Source: Tillus elongatus (taxonomy: Eukaryota; Arthropoda; Insecta; Coleoptera; Cleridae). From it: DNA of 64,000 bases. Positions 1 through 12,031 of this stretch are shown here, one piece after another. The stretch's first letter is position 1. The number at the start of each line of letters is the position of its first letter. The position numbers and the translations under genes are program-made. Under the pieces are notes generated by a model. That model made no database searches. It was not told where the DNA came from and worked only from the letters and a program-made list of their open reading frames with translations. The stretch spans positions 4,932,501 to 4,996,500 of the forward strand of contig OZ023269.1 of NCBI GenBank assembly GCA_964006375.1. The letters are read 5' to 3'.

Positions 1-148
1 TGTATTTAATGAAGAGTTTTATTTTGCAACTGACGGCTTTCCTATGACGAAATTACGACTTCGAGACTTTCAAAAAACTTCTTCGGATGGGTGTGAATTA
101 AGAACCGTAGAACCTATATCTCAGGTCATTTTCAATTTTTATATTTCT

Positions 149-184
149 ATGAAAGTTTTCTACCACAACGCACTTGCTAAGTCC
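149..184 (-). repeat. Terminal motif of MITE-like family RepA (single end)
   Basis: An inverted copy of the 35-bp motif that starts GGACGCAGCAAGTGCGTTAT and ends in GTGAATTTTCAT elsewhere in the window. Here it reads toward the left and is somewhat diverged. It faces a plus-strand copy at 298-333, so the 150-bp interval between them is bounded by outward-facing ends of neighbouring repeat units. The name RepA is mine. Confidence 0.6.
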
Positions 185-297
185 AGAATTTTTTATATAT
201 TATTTACTCCATACAAGGGCGATTTACTGACGAAACTTTGTTAGGATAACTTAAATATGTTTGATATATACTTCTCGATAATTATTTAAAAAAGCCT

Positions 298-848
<551 letters not shown>

Positions 849-852
849 TGAC

Positions 853-1671
853 ATATCTGCTGTGAGAATCAACCCCAGGATCATTACCAGTGGACCACCA
901 AACCTATTAAACCCAGAATTATAAATAAATCACGGAAATCTGTGAGAGAAAATCAGTGAAATTTATGAGTGAATTGTTTGCCCCCTTTTAACTAATATAA
1001 TATTGATCTAAGCAATCCAAACTGTTGAAAACTTATATAAATTATTCACACAGCGGCATTCCTCAAAGGAGGGCAGCCCAGTTCGGTCGTTAAGAACGCT
1101 ATAAGTCTTCTGGACTTTAAAAAGTAATTGTTTAATCAGATTCGATTTTAATGAGTCGGGAGCATCAATTATAATATTACATAATTTATAGCATAAGATG
1201 CGCAAACCTTGAACACTTGGAAATCTACGAGACTTGCTGAATAACTTATTTATTATTGAAGTACGTCTCATGTTGATAAATACAAAACTTTTAAATATTA
1301 TATGGATATCGCCATTCGTTACTTGACAAAGACGTCAATTAGGTCCAATTTAAATGTAGCATTTTTGATAACTTATCAACATTTAAAAACAAAGGCAACA
1401 ATCCAGTGAGAAACTTATATTTTATTGCCAGTGACGGTTTTTATCATACTAGGAGATATGGAAAAGTCTGCAATGGAAAACACAATAAATGTTTAAAAAG
1501 AATTACCCTCCTTTAAAACCTATACATTTACCCCACTGTCAATAAAGCAATTCTACACCCTTGAAAATATTCTTAAAGGGTGAGCTAACAATTGAATAAA
1601 GTCAGTGTGTCGTTTATTTTTTAAGTAAAATGTATATGTTTTATTATATGATTACTAAGTGCGCGCCTTTA
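853..1671. other. Stretch without recognised element; one small unassigned frame
   Basis: An 87-codon open frame lies on the minus strand (1008-1271) with unremarkable composition apart from a Cys-containing tail. I do not recognise the product, see no splice signals or partner exons, and such a length can arise by chance in AT-rich DNA. Nothing else stands out here. Confidence 0.35.
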
Positions 1672-1911
<240 letters not shown>

Positions 1912-1916
1912 AATTT

Positions 1917-2784
1917 CAACAACACACCACGTTGGCTTACAGCCTAAATACTATGGTACCGTGGGTGTTGACAAGGAGGAAAAAGGCAACTTGTTAATTC
2001 TGAACTTGAAGGTTTGGGGGTTCGGAGGAGAAGGAAAAACATGCGCCGGCAAGAAATTGCACAACTCGGAAGTTCTCGGGACAAAAGAGCGGGTATAACA
2101 AGATGTTCTATGCCTGGTGACCTGGACAGTAAAAGGGTGCATTCGCTCTGTTCCCCTGGTAGATCTGTTGGGGACAGCAGGTGGGGGAACTATGGAGGAA
2201 AGCTCCTCTGAGAGAGAGGTCACCAACGGCACGTCGGTGGGCAAGGGATGGCAGCCTTTGGGTGAGGGTAGGGTCACCGATGAGACGTATAGCTCTCTTT
2301 TGAATGGAGTCCAGGATAGCGGGTGTAGAAGCGGCAGCTGCACCCCATATGTGGGAGCAGTATTCGAGGTTTGGTCTTATTTGTGAAGTATATAAGGTAT
2401 AGAGATTAGCTGGTGAAAAGTATTTGCGAGTCCGGAAGAGGAAACCTAATTTCTTAGCAGCCGCTTCTGCAATTGATGTGACATGTTGGTGCCAATTAAG
2501 ATTTGGATCCACAGAAATGCCAACAAGAGAAAAGGTTTCATTACTTTGAATAACTTGGTTGTTCATTGTGATGGGTCTAGGGCGGGTGTATCTTTTATGA
2601 GAAAGAAAGCAAGACTGAGATTTGGTGGGGTTGAATTGTATAAGATTTATACTTCCCCAGTCTAATTTTTTTTGGAGATCCACAGAGACAGAACCCTTCA
2701 TGAGTCTGCGATCCTCATCTAATTGGGCTAAAGAGACAGGCTTGGAATATTGTATATTTGAATGGAGGGTGCTGTCGTCCGCGT
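1917..2784 (-). mobile_element. Jockey/CR1-type LINE, 5'-truncated 3' fragment (copy A)
   Basis: Minus-strand remains of a non-LTR retrotransposon reverse transcriptase. The frame enters at the catalytic YADD box next to the truncation point and runs through the RT thumb into the C-terminal block with the signature PRTSELCNFLPAH, related to PRTSKLWNSLPAH of the other copies. A frame of 197 codons (2108-2701) holds most of it; a deletion of about 30 bp around 2210, relative to the other copies, and frameshifts break the protein. The 3' end carries the family's terminal ACACCAC(G)...GTTGTTGAAA sequence. 5' truncation is typical of target-primed reverse transcription. It abuts a Penelope-like element at 2785. 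Confidence 0.85.
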
Positions 2785-3650
2785 AACAAATTAAACAATA
2801 AATTTGATATTATAAAATTTACCCACGAATTAGAAAGTAATAATAAACTACCCTTTCTAGATGTACTAGTTATCAAGAACAAAGACACTTTAAAATTCGA
2901 TGTTTATAGAAAAGAAACCACTAGCTTAAGCTACATCCCGAACGACTCACATCATACGTACGCACAAAAAATGGCCAGTCTGAGTTTTTTAGTAAATCGG
3001 TTAATTAATTTTCCTTTAAACAAAAGTAGATATACCAAAGAATTAAATTATATTAAGAACGTGGCCGAATATAACGGGTACACTGCTTGCCTAGTGGAAA
3101 AATTAATCAACAAACAGAAAACAAAGAAAATGCTGACGGAATAAACGACGTTCAGAAGAGAAAAATCAGAAAAAAACTTTGTTTGCTTACCATTTGAACC
3201 TAGAATCACAAGGGGTCTAGACAGTATTTTTAAAAAGTCAACTTACAGCTAACATTTTCAACAACAAATACCTTAAAAAACTTGCTAGGTAACCCAAAAG
3301 ACAAGGATAGCGCGGACAAAATGTCCGGAATTTATGAAATAAGTTGTAAAGATTGTAATCTTAAATACGTCGGACAAACAAAAAGATCGATTGGAATTAG
3401 ATTCAAAAAACACATTTCCCAATTACGTTACGGTACTATAGATAAGTCTGCCGTCGCCTGACATATTTGGAATAATAATCATCACGTTGATAAAGATAAT
3501 CGGAAATTAATAAAAAATGTTAGAAATCCAGGACAGCTAAATGGGTTCGAAAGCGTATATATTGCGAAATATACTTACAACAAAAAATGTATGAACACTT
3601 CACCAGCGCCAATTACGAGTCACTTGATCGATTGCTTTCCTAAATGAAAT
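2785..3650 (+). pseudogene. Penelope-like element: RT C-terminus plus GIY-YIG endonuclease, broken
   Basis: A retroelement polyprotein that would combine telomerase-like reverse transcription with a GIY-YIG nicking nuclease. The first segment contains IKFTHELE followed by LPFLDV, the family's RT palm/thumb border, and stays open to an in-frame TAA at 3142. The same frame continues (FEPRITRGLDSIF) to about 3240, where it shifts. From 3321 the nuclease begins: GIYEISC...CNLKYVGQTKRSI matches the GIY-YIG core, followed by KKHISQL. A TGA near 3460 interrupts it and the protein ends at SHLIDCFPK. The N-terminal RT half is missing because the element meets a LINE at its left edge. A related copy lies at 61220-62095. 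Family assignment rests on the motifs alone. Confidence 0.85.
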
Positions 3651-4523
<873 letters not shown>

Positions 4524-4599
4524 TGAAACGTTGTTTCAAATTTTGAAAGTCGCGATCTCATTTATAACGCATTTTTTTTTACGAAAATTTGCCAAAAAG

Positions 4600-5332
4600 C
4601 AACTTGTTTCAGAAGTTTCCTACAATTCCTCCTCATTTGCGTCATATTATTGTATTATATTAAATTTACTTGCAAAACAAAGCATGTCTGACATTCGAAA
4701 CGAATTGTTGCCAGTCAAATTTGCATCATTACATGCCTTTTGTTTATTGAACCATAACATGAAACTTTAGATGATATAATGTGTTATATACCTTCTATTT
4801 ACGTATTCAAAATTAAGCGTGTTACATTTTACAGCAAACTGCCTGTCAGTTATCTGCTATTTCGATATTATTCCCCTCGGTTGAACATTATGTGAAATCG
4901 TAAACTATTATCGTTATAATCTACCTGCATATTCCATTGTTTTACCAAACTTCCACCTCAAAACACCAGAGCAGGAAACGACGAAAGAAAAAGGACAACC
5001 GTGTTTAAATTAACATGATGCTATAAATGTTTTCATTTAAGTAAACTTGAGACACAAGCATCAGTTAATCATATTTAGAGTGACGTAAATGACAGTATTA
5101 TAGAAGTACATTAATTCGCTCACAGAATATAAAAAAATAAAAAATTAGAAAAGTATTTTCTTTGCCTCAGTACTTAGCGACTTTTAATATTGTTCTTAAA
5201 TTTAGTACAAATAATACTAGATATACTCATTTTAAGTAAAGCCTGTAAAATAGAATTGTAATTAGTTAATAGTGAATATTAGCTCCAGGTAATTAATAAG
5301 TTCTAATTGGATTGCCTAGTTTTTTTATTTTT
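4600..5332. other. AT-rich stretch, nothing recognised
   Basis: I see no open frame of interest, no terminal repeats and no tRNA-like sequence in this stretch. Confidence 0.4.
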
Positions 5333-5349
5333 TTATTTCAACAACACAC

Positions 5350-8300
5350 CACGAGGGCTCATAGCCTAAATACTATCGACAAGGAGGAAAGAGGCAACTT
5401 GTTAATTCTGGACTTGAAGGTTTGGAGGTTCGGAGAAGAAGGAAAAACATGTGCCGGCAAAGAATTCCACAACTTGGAAGTCCTCGGGACAAAAGAGCGG
5501 GCATAACAAGATGTTATATGTCTGGTGACCTGGACAGTAAAGGCGTGCATTCGCTCTGTTTCCCTGGTAGATCTGTTGGGGGCAGCAGGTGGAGGAGCTA
5601 TGGAACAAAGCTTCTCTGAGCAGTGCCCGTGCAGATATCTATAAAAAAAGAGCGAGAGAGAGGTCACCAACGGCACGTCGGTGGGCAAGGGATGGCAGAC
5701 TTTGGGTGAGGGTAGGTTCACCGATGAGACGTATAGTTCTCTTCTGAATGGACTTCAGGATAGCGAGTGTAGAAGCGGCAGCGGCACACCAGATGTGGGA
5801 GCAGTATTCGAGGTTTGGCCTTATTTGTGAAGTATATAAGGTATGGAGATTAGCTGGTAAAAAGTATTTGCGAGCCCGGAAGAGAAAACCTAATTTCTTA
5901 GCAGCCGCTTCCACAGAAATGCCAACAAGTGAAAAGGACTCATTACTTTGAATAACTTGATTGTTCATTGTGATAAGTCTAGGGCTGGTGTATATCTTAT
6001 GAGATAGAAAGCAAGATTGAGATTTGGTGGAGTTGAATTGTACAAGATTTATGCTTCCCCAGTCCAATATTTTTTGGAGATGCACAGAGACATAACCCTC
6101 AATGAGTCTGCGATCCTCATCTAATTGGGCTAAAGATACAGGCTTAGAATAGTGTATATTTGAGTGGAGGGTGCTCTCATCCGCGTAACTGTAAACTGGG
6201 TTGGATGTGCTAGAGAGAAGGTCATTGATATGGAGAATAATCAAAGTAGGGGCTAAAGCTGAACCATAAGGGACTCCTGCGTTAATTGGATATAGTTTAG
6301 AGAAATGGCCTTCCACGACAACAGAAATGCTCCGGTTGGAGAGGAAATTTGCTGTCCTGGTACAGAGTTTTTCTGGTAGGCCATAGGCCGGAAGTTTATT
6401 AAGCAGTATTGTGTGCCAGACCTGGTCGAATGCTTTGGATATGCCTAGAGCGATAATCTGAGATTCACCGTGTAGATCCATAGACTTGTCCCAACAATGG
6501 GTGACAAACGAAAGGAAGTCGGCAGTTCATCTGCGCTGACGGAATGCATACTGTCTGTCGTTGTTTAGACTGTGTTTTTCAAGAAAATTTAATAATTCGA
6601 TGTTTATATACTTTTCCATCACTTTAGAGACGACTGAAAGGCGAGAAATAGGCCTGTAGTTGCTAGGAAGCGCTTTGGATTCTTTCTTGGGGATGGGTTG
6701 TACTCAAGCAGTTTTCCAGTTACTAGGGAATATGCCTTTATTGTAAGATATCTGAAACAGACGAGTCAGAACAGGAGCAAGTTCTGGTACGCATTTTTTG
6801 AGACCAATTGCTGGGATCTCGTCAAGGCCAGAGGCTTTCCTGGTATTAAGAGAAGAGAACATCTTTCATACCTTTTTAGTTTTGAAAATGATATCCGTCA
6901 TTTTATGCGCGACATTGGGGACTGTTGGTGGTCGAACATTTAGAGTTGGGTTGAAAGTAGAATTTCCGGTGAACAACAAGGCAAAAAGTTCAGCCTTGGC
7001 GGTAGAAGTAATTTCATCCCCTGAAACAAGAGGTGGGAACGTGCTCTTGCAGAAATTATTCCCAACAGATTTAGCAAGAGTCCAGAAAGGTTTGCTGCGG
7101 TTGGAGCTTGAGAGGACTATGTTTTTAATGTGGTTATTAAACGAGTTTTTTGCCTCAGAAAGAATACGGACATTGCGGTTTCTTGCGTCGTTAAATGCTT
7201 GACGGTTTTCTTGACTGCGATTGTGTAGAAGCGTTTTGTGAGCTTTGACCTTTTCAAGTCTGGCCTTGTCACAGTATTTAAAGAACCAGGGCTTTTAAGT
7301 GGCGGAAGAGGTTTTCTGTGTACGTGGAATAAATAATTCCATACCAGCTGGGATCATTTAAGTTACGTTTTGTGAGATTTCAGAGGGGTCCGGATGAGAG
7401 AAGCAGACAGACGTCCATGGAAATGAGAAAAACTAATCCCGCATTTCGTCGCAGTTCGCGGAGTTGTAGTGCCAAACGATACGAGGGATGATTTCGGTGA
7501 CGTTTTGTAAGATACCAGAGGGGCAGGATAAGAGAAGCAGGCAGACGCCCATGGAAATGAGGAAAAGTAATCCCACATTTCGTCCCAGTTCGCGAAGTTG
7601 TAATGCGAAATGATGCGTGGGTGTGATGACTGCGTGACATCGGGTTGCATTGCTTAGGAAGCAGTGACCATGCCGTGGTCTGAGCGACCAAGAGGTGCGA
7701 TGACGAATGTCTTATAGCATTCAGGTTTTGTAGTAAGAAGGAAATCCAAGGGATTTGAGCTGTATGTTGGGATGCGAGGAAACTAAGTATGTAGCTGAAC
7801 CATATTGGTTAAAGAATTGCTGACTGCAAAGGCTTCCGCAGCTCTCCCTTGTGGATCTGTTTTTGAAGATCCTAGCCATTCCTTATTATAAACATTGAAG
7901 TCACCAAAAATAGTGACCTCCAGAAAGGATATTCAGAAATCAGGTGGACGGGTTTTTTCAGAAAGGTAGTCAGAGAGCTGGACAAAGTTGTTGTCAGAAG
8001 GTGACCGGTAAATACAACAGATGAATTTAGTTGCTGCCTTGAGAGAATGTTTCATGCAAAGTATGTATTTTCTTTGAGCTTCTAAATTGGGGAGTCTGGT
8101 GCAGGGTAGATTGCTACGGACGTATGCGCAAACACGTCCATGCAATCTAAAGGAAGTAAGGGGCTCATACCCCAGGAAATTAAGGTGATTAGTGGCTGTT
8201 TAGGCACTAATTTGGGTTTCGGTGAGGAACAGGAATTGGGGCCTATTAGCCTGGAGAAAATGGCGGACGAAGTTCATGTTAGAGTTTGGGCCACATATAT

Positions 8301-8418
8301 TCGAGAAGGATATGTTAAATCTTGATGCCGGCGCCCCCTGCACACCCCTCTCCCAGATATCCAAATGGAGGGGTATTTTATCTCCGGAATATATTGTACA
8401 TGGAGGAGCCATCATCAT
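5350..8418 (-). pseudogene. LINE endonuclease-reverse transcriptase, disrupted (copy B)
   Basis: The protein would nick target DNA and reverse-transcribe the element RNA. Visible endonuclease motifs are FLFLTETQIS near the start, GDFN (codons at 7894-7905) and SDH (7675-7683), all expected in AP-like endonucleases. The largest RT frame (5639-6481, 280 codons) begins inside motif A. Both catalytic positions are altered: motif A reads LGISKAF where other copies have LDISKAF, and the YADD box reads YADE. Several frameshifts and stops separate the domains. A 135-bp segment is duplicated at 7365-7634. The 3' domain carries the conserved PRTSKLWNSLPAHVF. The copy is therefore inactive on several independent counts. 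Confidence 0.8.
7365..7634 (-). repeat. Tandem duplication of 135 bp inside LINE copy B
   Basis: The block starting ACGTTTTGTGAGAT at 7365 is repeated from 7500 with scattered differences. Copy C has only one version of this block (about 33069-33200), so the duplication arose in copy B or its direct parent. The period equals 45 codons, but a one-base difference puts the two repeats in different frames. Confidence 0.8.
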
Positions 8419-8961
8419 TGCTGTTTATAAGGGAAACAGATTCATACACCAGAACCGGAAACGTCCGTTGGGACTTTACTTGCCCTTTAATATAAATGGT
8501 GGTACCTCCTCGGGCGTGAAAAAATTCCTTTACTATCACGTAAAGGAAAAGTCCACTACCACCTACCTACGTTAATTGATTATAGCAATTATATGTCCAC
8601 TGACGTTATTAATGTTCGCCATGGCATGTTGACTGTACACTTCGTTTAAAAGCCGAATACAATTATTGGTATCGTTTTCGCCTAATTTTGCCATTTTGAA
8701 ACACGTAAAGTGATACCAAATGACAAAAAAATGCAATAAATTAAATAAGCTGTTATAAAGTTTGTAACGAGGTCGTCAAAGAATGGTCCCACCATAGCAG
8801 GAATTTTTTTTTATTACAGATGTTCGAATAAATCGCATACGATCGTCACGAAAATTATATAATGCATTTTGACAGGAAACTGGTGTGGTTGTTACTGGTT
8901 GAACAATGAGAAGAATCCTAAATCGAAACATTTTAAAGTATTACTTTTTCAGTTCACTTTC

Positions 8962-9296
8962 AAGAACCTCGGTGGTTTAGTGGTAAGAACGTGTGCCTCT
9001 GAACCGAAGGGTACGATCGATCCCAGGGTACTCCTTTCACTTTTTCAGTACAAACTGTAACATTAACATCAACCGAGGTTCTGGCATTGTATTTGAGCAA
9101 GTTGAATGTCTGCACGTTCTGCCCTTCGGAGGGGGCGTAAAGCCGTCGGTCCCGTGTCCATGCGATCTTGAAGAAAGGCAGGGGTTCGGCAAAATTTCCA
9201 GGATAGTGAGGTGAAACTGCTCGCTGGCGTCGGTGATTGGCCATAGTCGCAGAAATAGGCCGACGTTAAAGAAACAAAACAAACAAACACAACAGT
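8962..9296 (+). mobile_element. tRNA-derived SINE
   Basis: The head has a polymerase III A-box-like TGGTTTAGTGGTAAGA and a B-box-like GGTACGATCGATCCC about 40 bp later. A non-tRNA body with GCCGTCGGTCCCGTG follows, and the end is A/C-rich (AAACAAAACAAACAAACAC). A 10-bp direct repeat TTACTTTTTC at 8942-8951 and 9297-9306 may be the target duplication, though the first copy lies about 10 bp before the tRNA-like part. It has no protein-coding role and would depend on a LINE for mobility. Confidence 0.7.
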
Positions 9297-9332
9297 TTAC
9301 TTTTTCTTTTAAATTGATCATTTTCATGTTTT

Positions 9333-9575
9333 AGGCCTAGACGCCCTGAAAAATGTGTGAGATTGTTGCCCAGACATCGAGCAGCACGTTTCGAGTGGGC
9401 CCAGCTATGTGAACACTGGATTTTGGACCAATGGAGACATTACCTTTTTACGGACGAAACACGATTTAACTTGTTTTATTCCGACGGGAGGATTTTGGTG
9501 TGAAGGCAACCAAATGAAAGATACTTGGAGGAAAACATAGCGCCGCAAGAGGCGATAGCTTTCCAGCAGCGTCTA
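9333..9575 (+). pseudogene. Tc1-like transposase fragment
   Basis: A short run encodes RPRRPEKCVRLLPRHRAARF, then WAQLCEHWILDQWRHYLFTD and ETRFNLF, matching the segment around the first catalytic Asp (TDETRF) of Tc1-like DDE transposases. The next conserved block, SDGRILV-W-RQP-NERY, has its Trp codon changed to TGA. Neither the helix-turn-helix N-terminus nor the later catalytic residues can be found nearby, and no terminal repeats are evident. This is a relic of a cut-and-paste transposon, immediately downstream of the SINE. Confidence 0.75.
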
Positions 9576-9579
9576 TTGT

Positions 9580-10626
9580 TTTGCAATTCCTAACCAATAG
9601 GTGTCAATATGTATTTTATTTAAATGTGTAACTTTATTATAAGCTTTCCACTTACGAATCAAAGTGGCTAATGACAGTACAGTTGAGGTCATACCATATT
9701 TTTTTCAACACCACCACTACTTCCGAATCATCCTATGAAACCGACACTGATTAAAAAAAAAGCCACACACCTTCCAAATAACTTTAACTGGTGCTTTTGC
9801 ATTGTTGTCTACATTGCGCTTTGTCAGCAATTTAATGAACCTGATGTATATTTAGCTAAAACCTTTGTTAGCATTGTTTATTAAAGACGTATTATCTTGA
9901 CGGATGACTAATTATCAAAGTTTACTTATTTTAAACATTATGCAGAAAGGCGTAATTTAATTTATAACTTTGACAAATATAAAATGAATCAGGTTTCGTC
10001 ATTGTACATATTTTATTATACCCCAGAGAGCTAATTCCGGCACTGTATGGTTTGTTTGCTTTTTTGTTTGTTTGTTTATTTGTTAAATTGAAATCGCCTA
10101 CTGAATTTCAAGTAGGGAGAATAAATTAAAGCTGGTGATGGATACCAGAGGCACTTTCCTCTCTAGAATGTTATAATAATAAAGAGGGTGGCAAGGAGCT
10201 AATAATCCAGCGTTTAAAATAATAAATGAGCAAAGAAGATGTAGAAAAAATGTTAGTGACATGTAACTTTCATCACGTAAATGTCCATGTAGCAAAAATT
10301 ATATCATTAAATTTTTAAATAATAATGTCAGTCCCAACGGTTGTTTGGGCTATCCTACATTTACAGACTTTAATTGGACCTAAATAAATTAATATATCAA
10401 AAAATAGTATCACAGAATAATTATTGCTTAAAAAGACGAAGGATCTTTTTTGTGGTCTTAAATAGAGTTTATGGTTTCCACTATTTGAATGACTTTTGTT
10501 CGAAAATCTAATAATGTGTGGTATCAAAATTTTGATGCTACCGTGTAGACAATTCAATGATTTATCAAAATAAAAAAGCGGGAATTTTCATTTAAAAAAT
10601 GTCGATGACCTAATATAAAAAACTCT
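9580..10626. other. AT-rich stretch, nothing recognised
   Basis: A 65-codon hydrophobic frame on the minus strand (10098-10295) and an 80-codon one (10315-10557) have no recognisable motif, and I do not regard them as genes. No terminal repeats found. Confidence 0.4.
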
Positions 10627-10928
10627 GGACGCAGCAAGTGCGTTATGGTAGTGAATTTTCATAAAAATGTTTTTAATAGCAAATATGTTTTTTTTAAGAA
10701 AGCAGGCATCAAATTTGGTTACCAGTATAATCTATATATTAGAAACAATGTGCCATGTTTCATCAAAATAACTTTATTGTTTGAAAATGTACAAAAATTT
10801 CCGAAAGTAAACTTAAATTGTTCCCGAAAAAACTGGTTTTCTGGTCAACCTTATAGGTTAATAGCAAATTGATTCCAAATTTGAAGAATTTAATGAAAAT
10901 TCGCTACCATAACGCACTTGCTGCGTCC
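10627..10928 (+). mobile_element. MITE-like unit RepA, complete
   Basis: A 302-bp unit bounded by inverted copies of a motif of about 35 bp: GGACGCAGCAAGTGCGTTAT... at the left and its complement ending ...GCACTTGCTGCGTCC at 10928. The interior has no frame. Other full or nearly full units are at 14968-15242, 29634-29935 and 58933-60141 (the last interrupted by a LINE). The terminal motif occurs about nineteen times in the window, often single. No clear target duplication could be read. Autonomous partner unknown. Confidence 0.75.
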
Positions 10929-11746
10929 CGAATTTCTTTTCTTACAAAGATGTATTATATTTCGATAGAAAATACAAAAATGCAATAACATAGGGAGTGT
11001 TCGATTAAAAAAAAGAAAATTTGAATCACTAACGACTTTGGGCCACCCTGTAATTGTGGAAATATTTTTTAAGATGTAGCTCAAAACACCCTATAATTAA
11101 TGTATACAATTTTTTTTCGCAACTTGCATAATAACGGATATATTGAGCTTTAATGATTTTTTACGAAAATTCGACAAAAATGATATACCATTAAACGATA
11201 AACTCTATAGCCAACACTACTGACAAAGCTTCAGAAAAAGGGTCTATTTGAAATGAATTTTCTGGGAACATGTTAGTGAAATGAAGGACAGTAGCGATTG
11301 AAACCAGGAGTTTAGGCTTTGTAAAACATTCTTCTTGAGACATTTTCTTTCCATAGGCCATATTAGTTTCAGGTTCATTGCCTAAGTATTACCAATTCTG
11401 ACGTTTTAAATCGCGACTTTGACGTTTTGAGGAAAACCCAAATTTATTTTTCTTTAAATGCCTGTAATTTGTTTGTCCTTTAATCTACAGAGCTAAATTT
11501 TGGTAGGTAGCTTACCTCTAATAATGTAAGCCCGTGTACCAAATTTGGTTGCCCTTTCTTTGTTAATTCCAGAGATATAATTTTTTTTCGAATGAAAACT
11601 AAAATTTTTTCCGGAAAACCTCTTTCGATTTTCCTGACTAACAAACTTATCCAAGATATTTACAAAAGGAAGGCACGTGCAAAATTTTATCAAAATCGGC
11701 ACATTATTTTTTGAGTTATCGGTGTGATACATACATACATACATAC

Positions 11747-11806
<60 letters not shown>

Positions 11807-12031
11807 AAACATATAAAAATTGAAACTGACATCGGATATGGGTTCTAGGGGTCCTAGTTCGCGCTCATTTGCAAAATTTTTTTTTCAAAATTCAAAAGTC
11901 AGAATCTCCCCATTAGTGAATTTTTTCTACGAAAATTCACTAAAAAGCGAGAGTTGTCATTTAAAAAATGTCGATGACGTAATATTAGAAACTACGAGAC
12001 GCAGCAAGTGCATTATGGTAGTGAATTTTCA
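10929..12031 (+). mobile_element. TA-array-bearing dispersed element, long copy
   Basis: The long form of the TA-array element, continuous with RepA on its left. It has about 820 bp of non-coding sequence, the marker GAGTTATCGGTGTGATACAT with a short (ACAT)n run, the (TA)n array at 11753-11802, the tail AAAATTGAAACTGACATCGG and the palindromic end near 11950. A further RepA motif closes it at 11996-12031. Copies of this long form are at 44830-46083 and, reversed, at 58052-58932 and 28817-29633. Confidence 0.7.
11753..11802. repeat. (TA)n microsatellite inside TA-array element
   Basis: A 50-bp AT array, the shortest one that keeps both canonical flanks. Confidence 0.9.

Larger units (their letters stand above)
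5333..8575 (-). mobile_element. Jockey/CR1-type LINE, near full length (copy B)
   Basis: The most complete copy of the main LINE family. Read on the minus strand it holds an AP-type endonuclease domain (about 8418-7670), a linker, a reverse transcriptase (about 6950-5950) and the C-terminal block ending RINKLPLSSLS, then a short 3' tail with a T-rich (A-rich in sense) terminus next to 5333. The single-ORF layout of roughly 3.2 kb is shorter than classical two-ORF Jockey elements; an upstream ORF1 is not seen, so it may be missing or the family may lack one. The left limit of the 5' end near 8575 contains a small hairpin, TTCCTTTAC/GTAAAGGAA. It is the reference for copies A, C, D, E, F, G and H. 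Confidence 0.85.

Noticed and set aside
1951..2386. Plus-strand and alternative-frame proteins across every LINE 3' end (for example 5422-5619, 31206-31403, 55370-55567)
   Set aside because: They are antisense or shifted readings of the LINE C-terminal domain and recur identically with each copy.
9495..9510. UGA read as tryptophan (altered genetic code)
   Set aside because: TGA replaces Trp in a Tc1-like fragment, a gag and an RNase H domain, but other stops replace Gln, Tyr, Arg and Ser. The pattern fits random decay of dead elements, since Trp codons need a single change to become stops.
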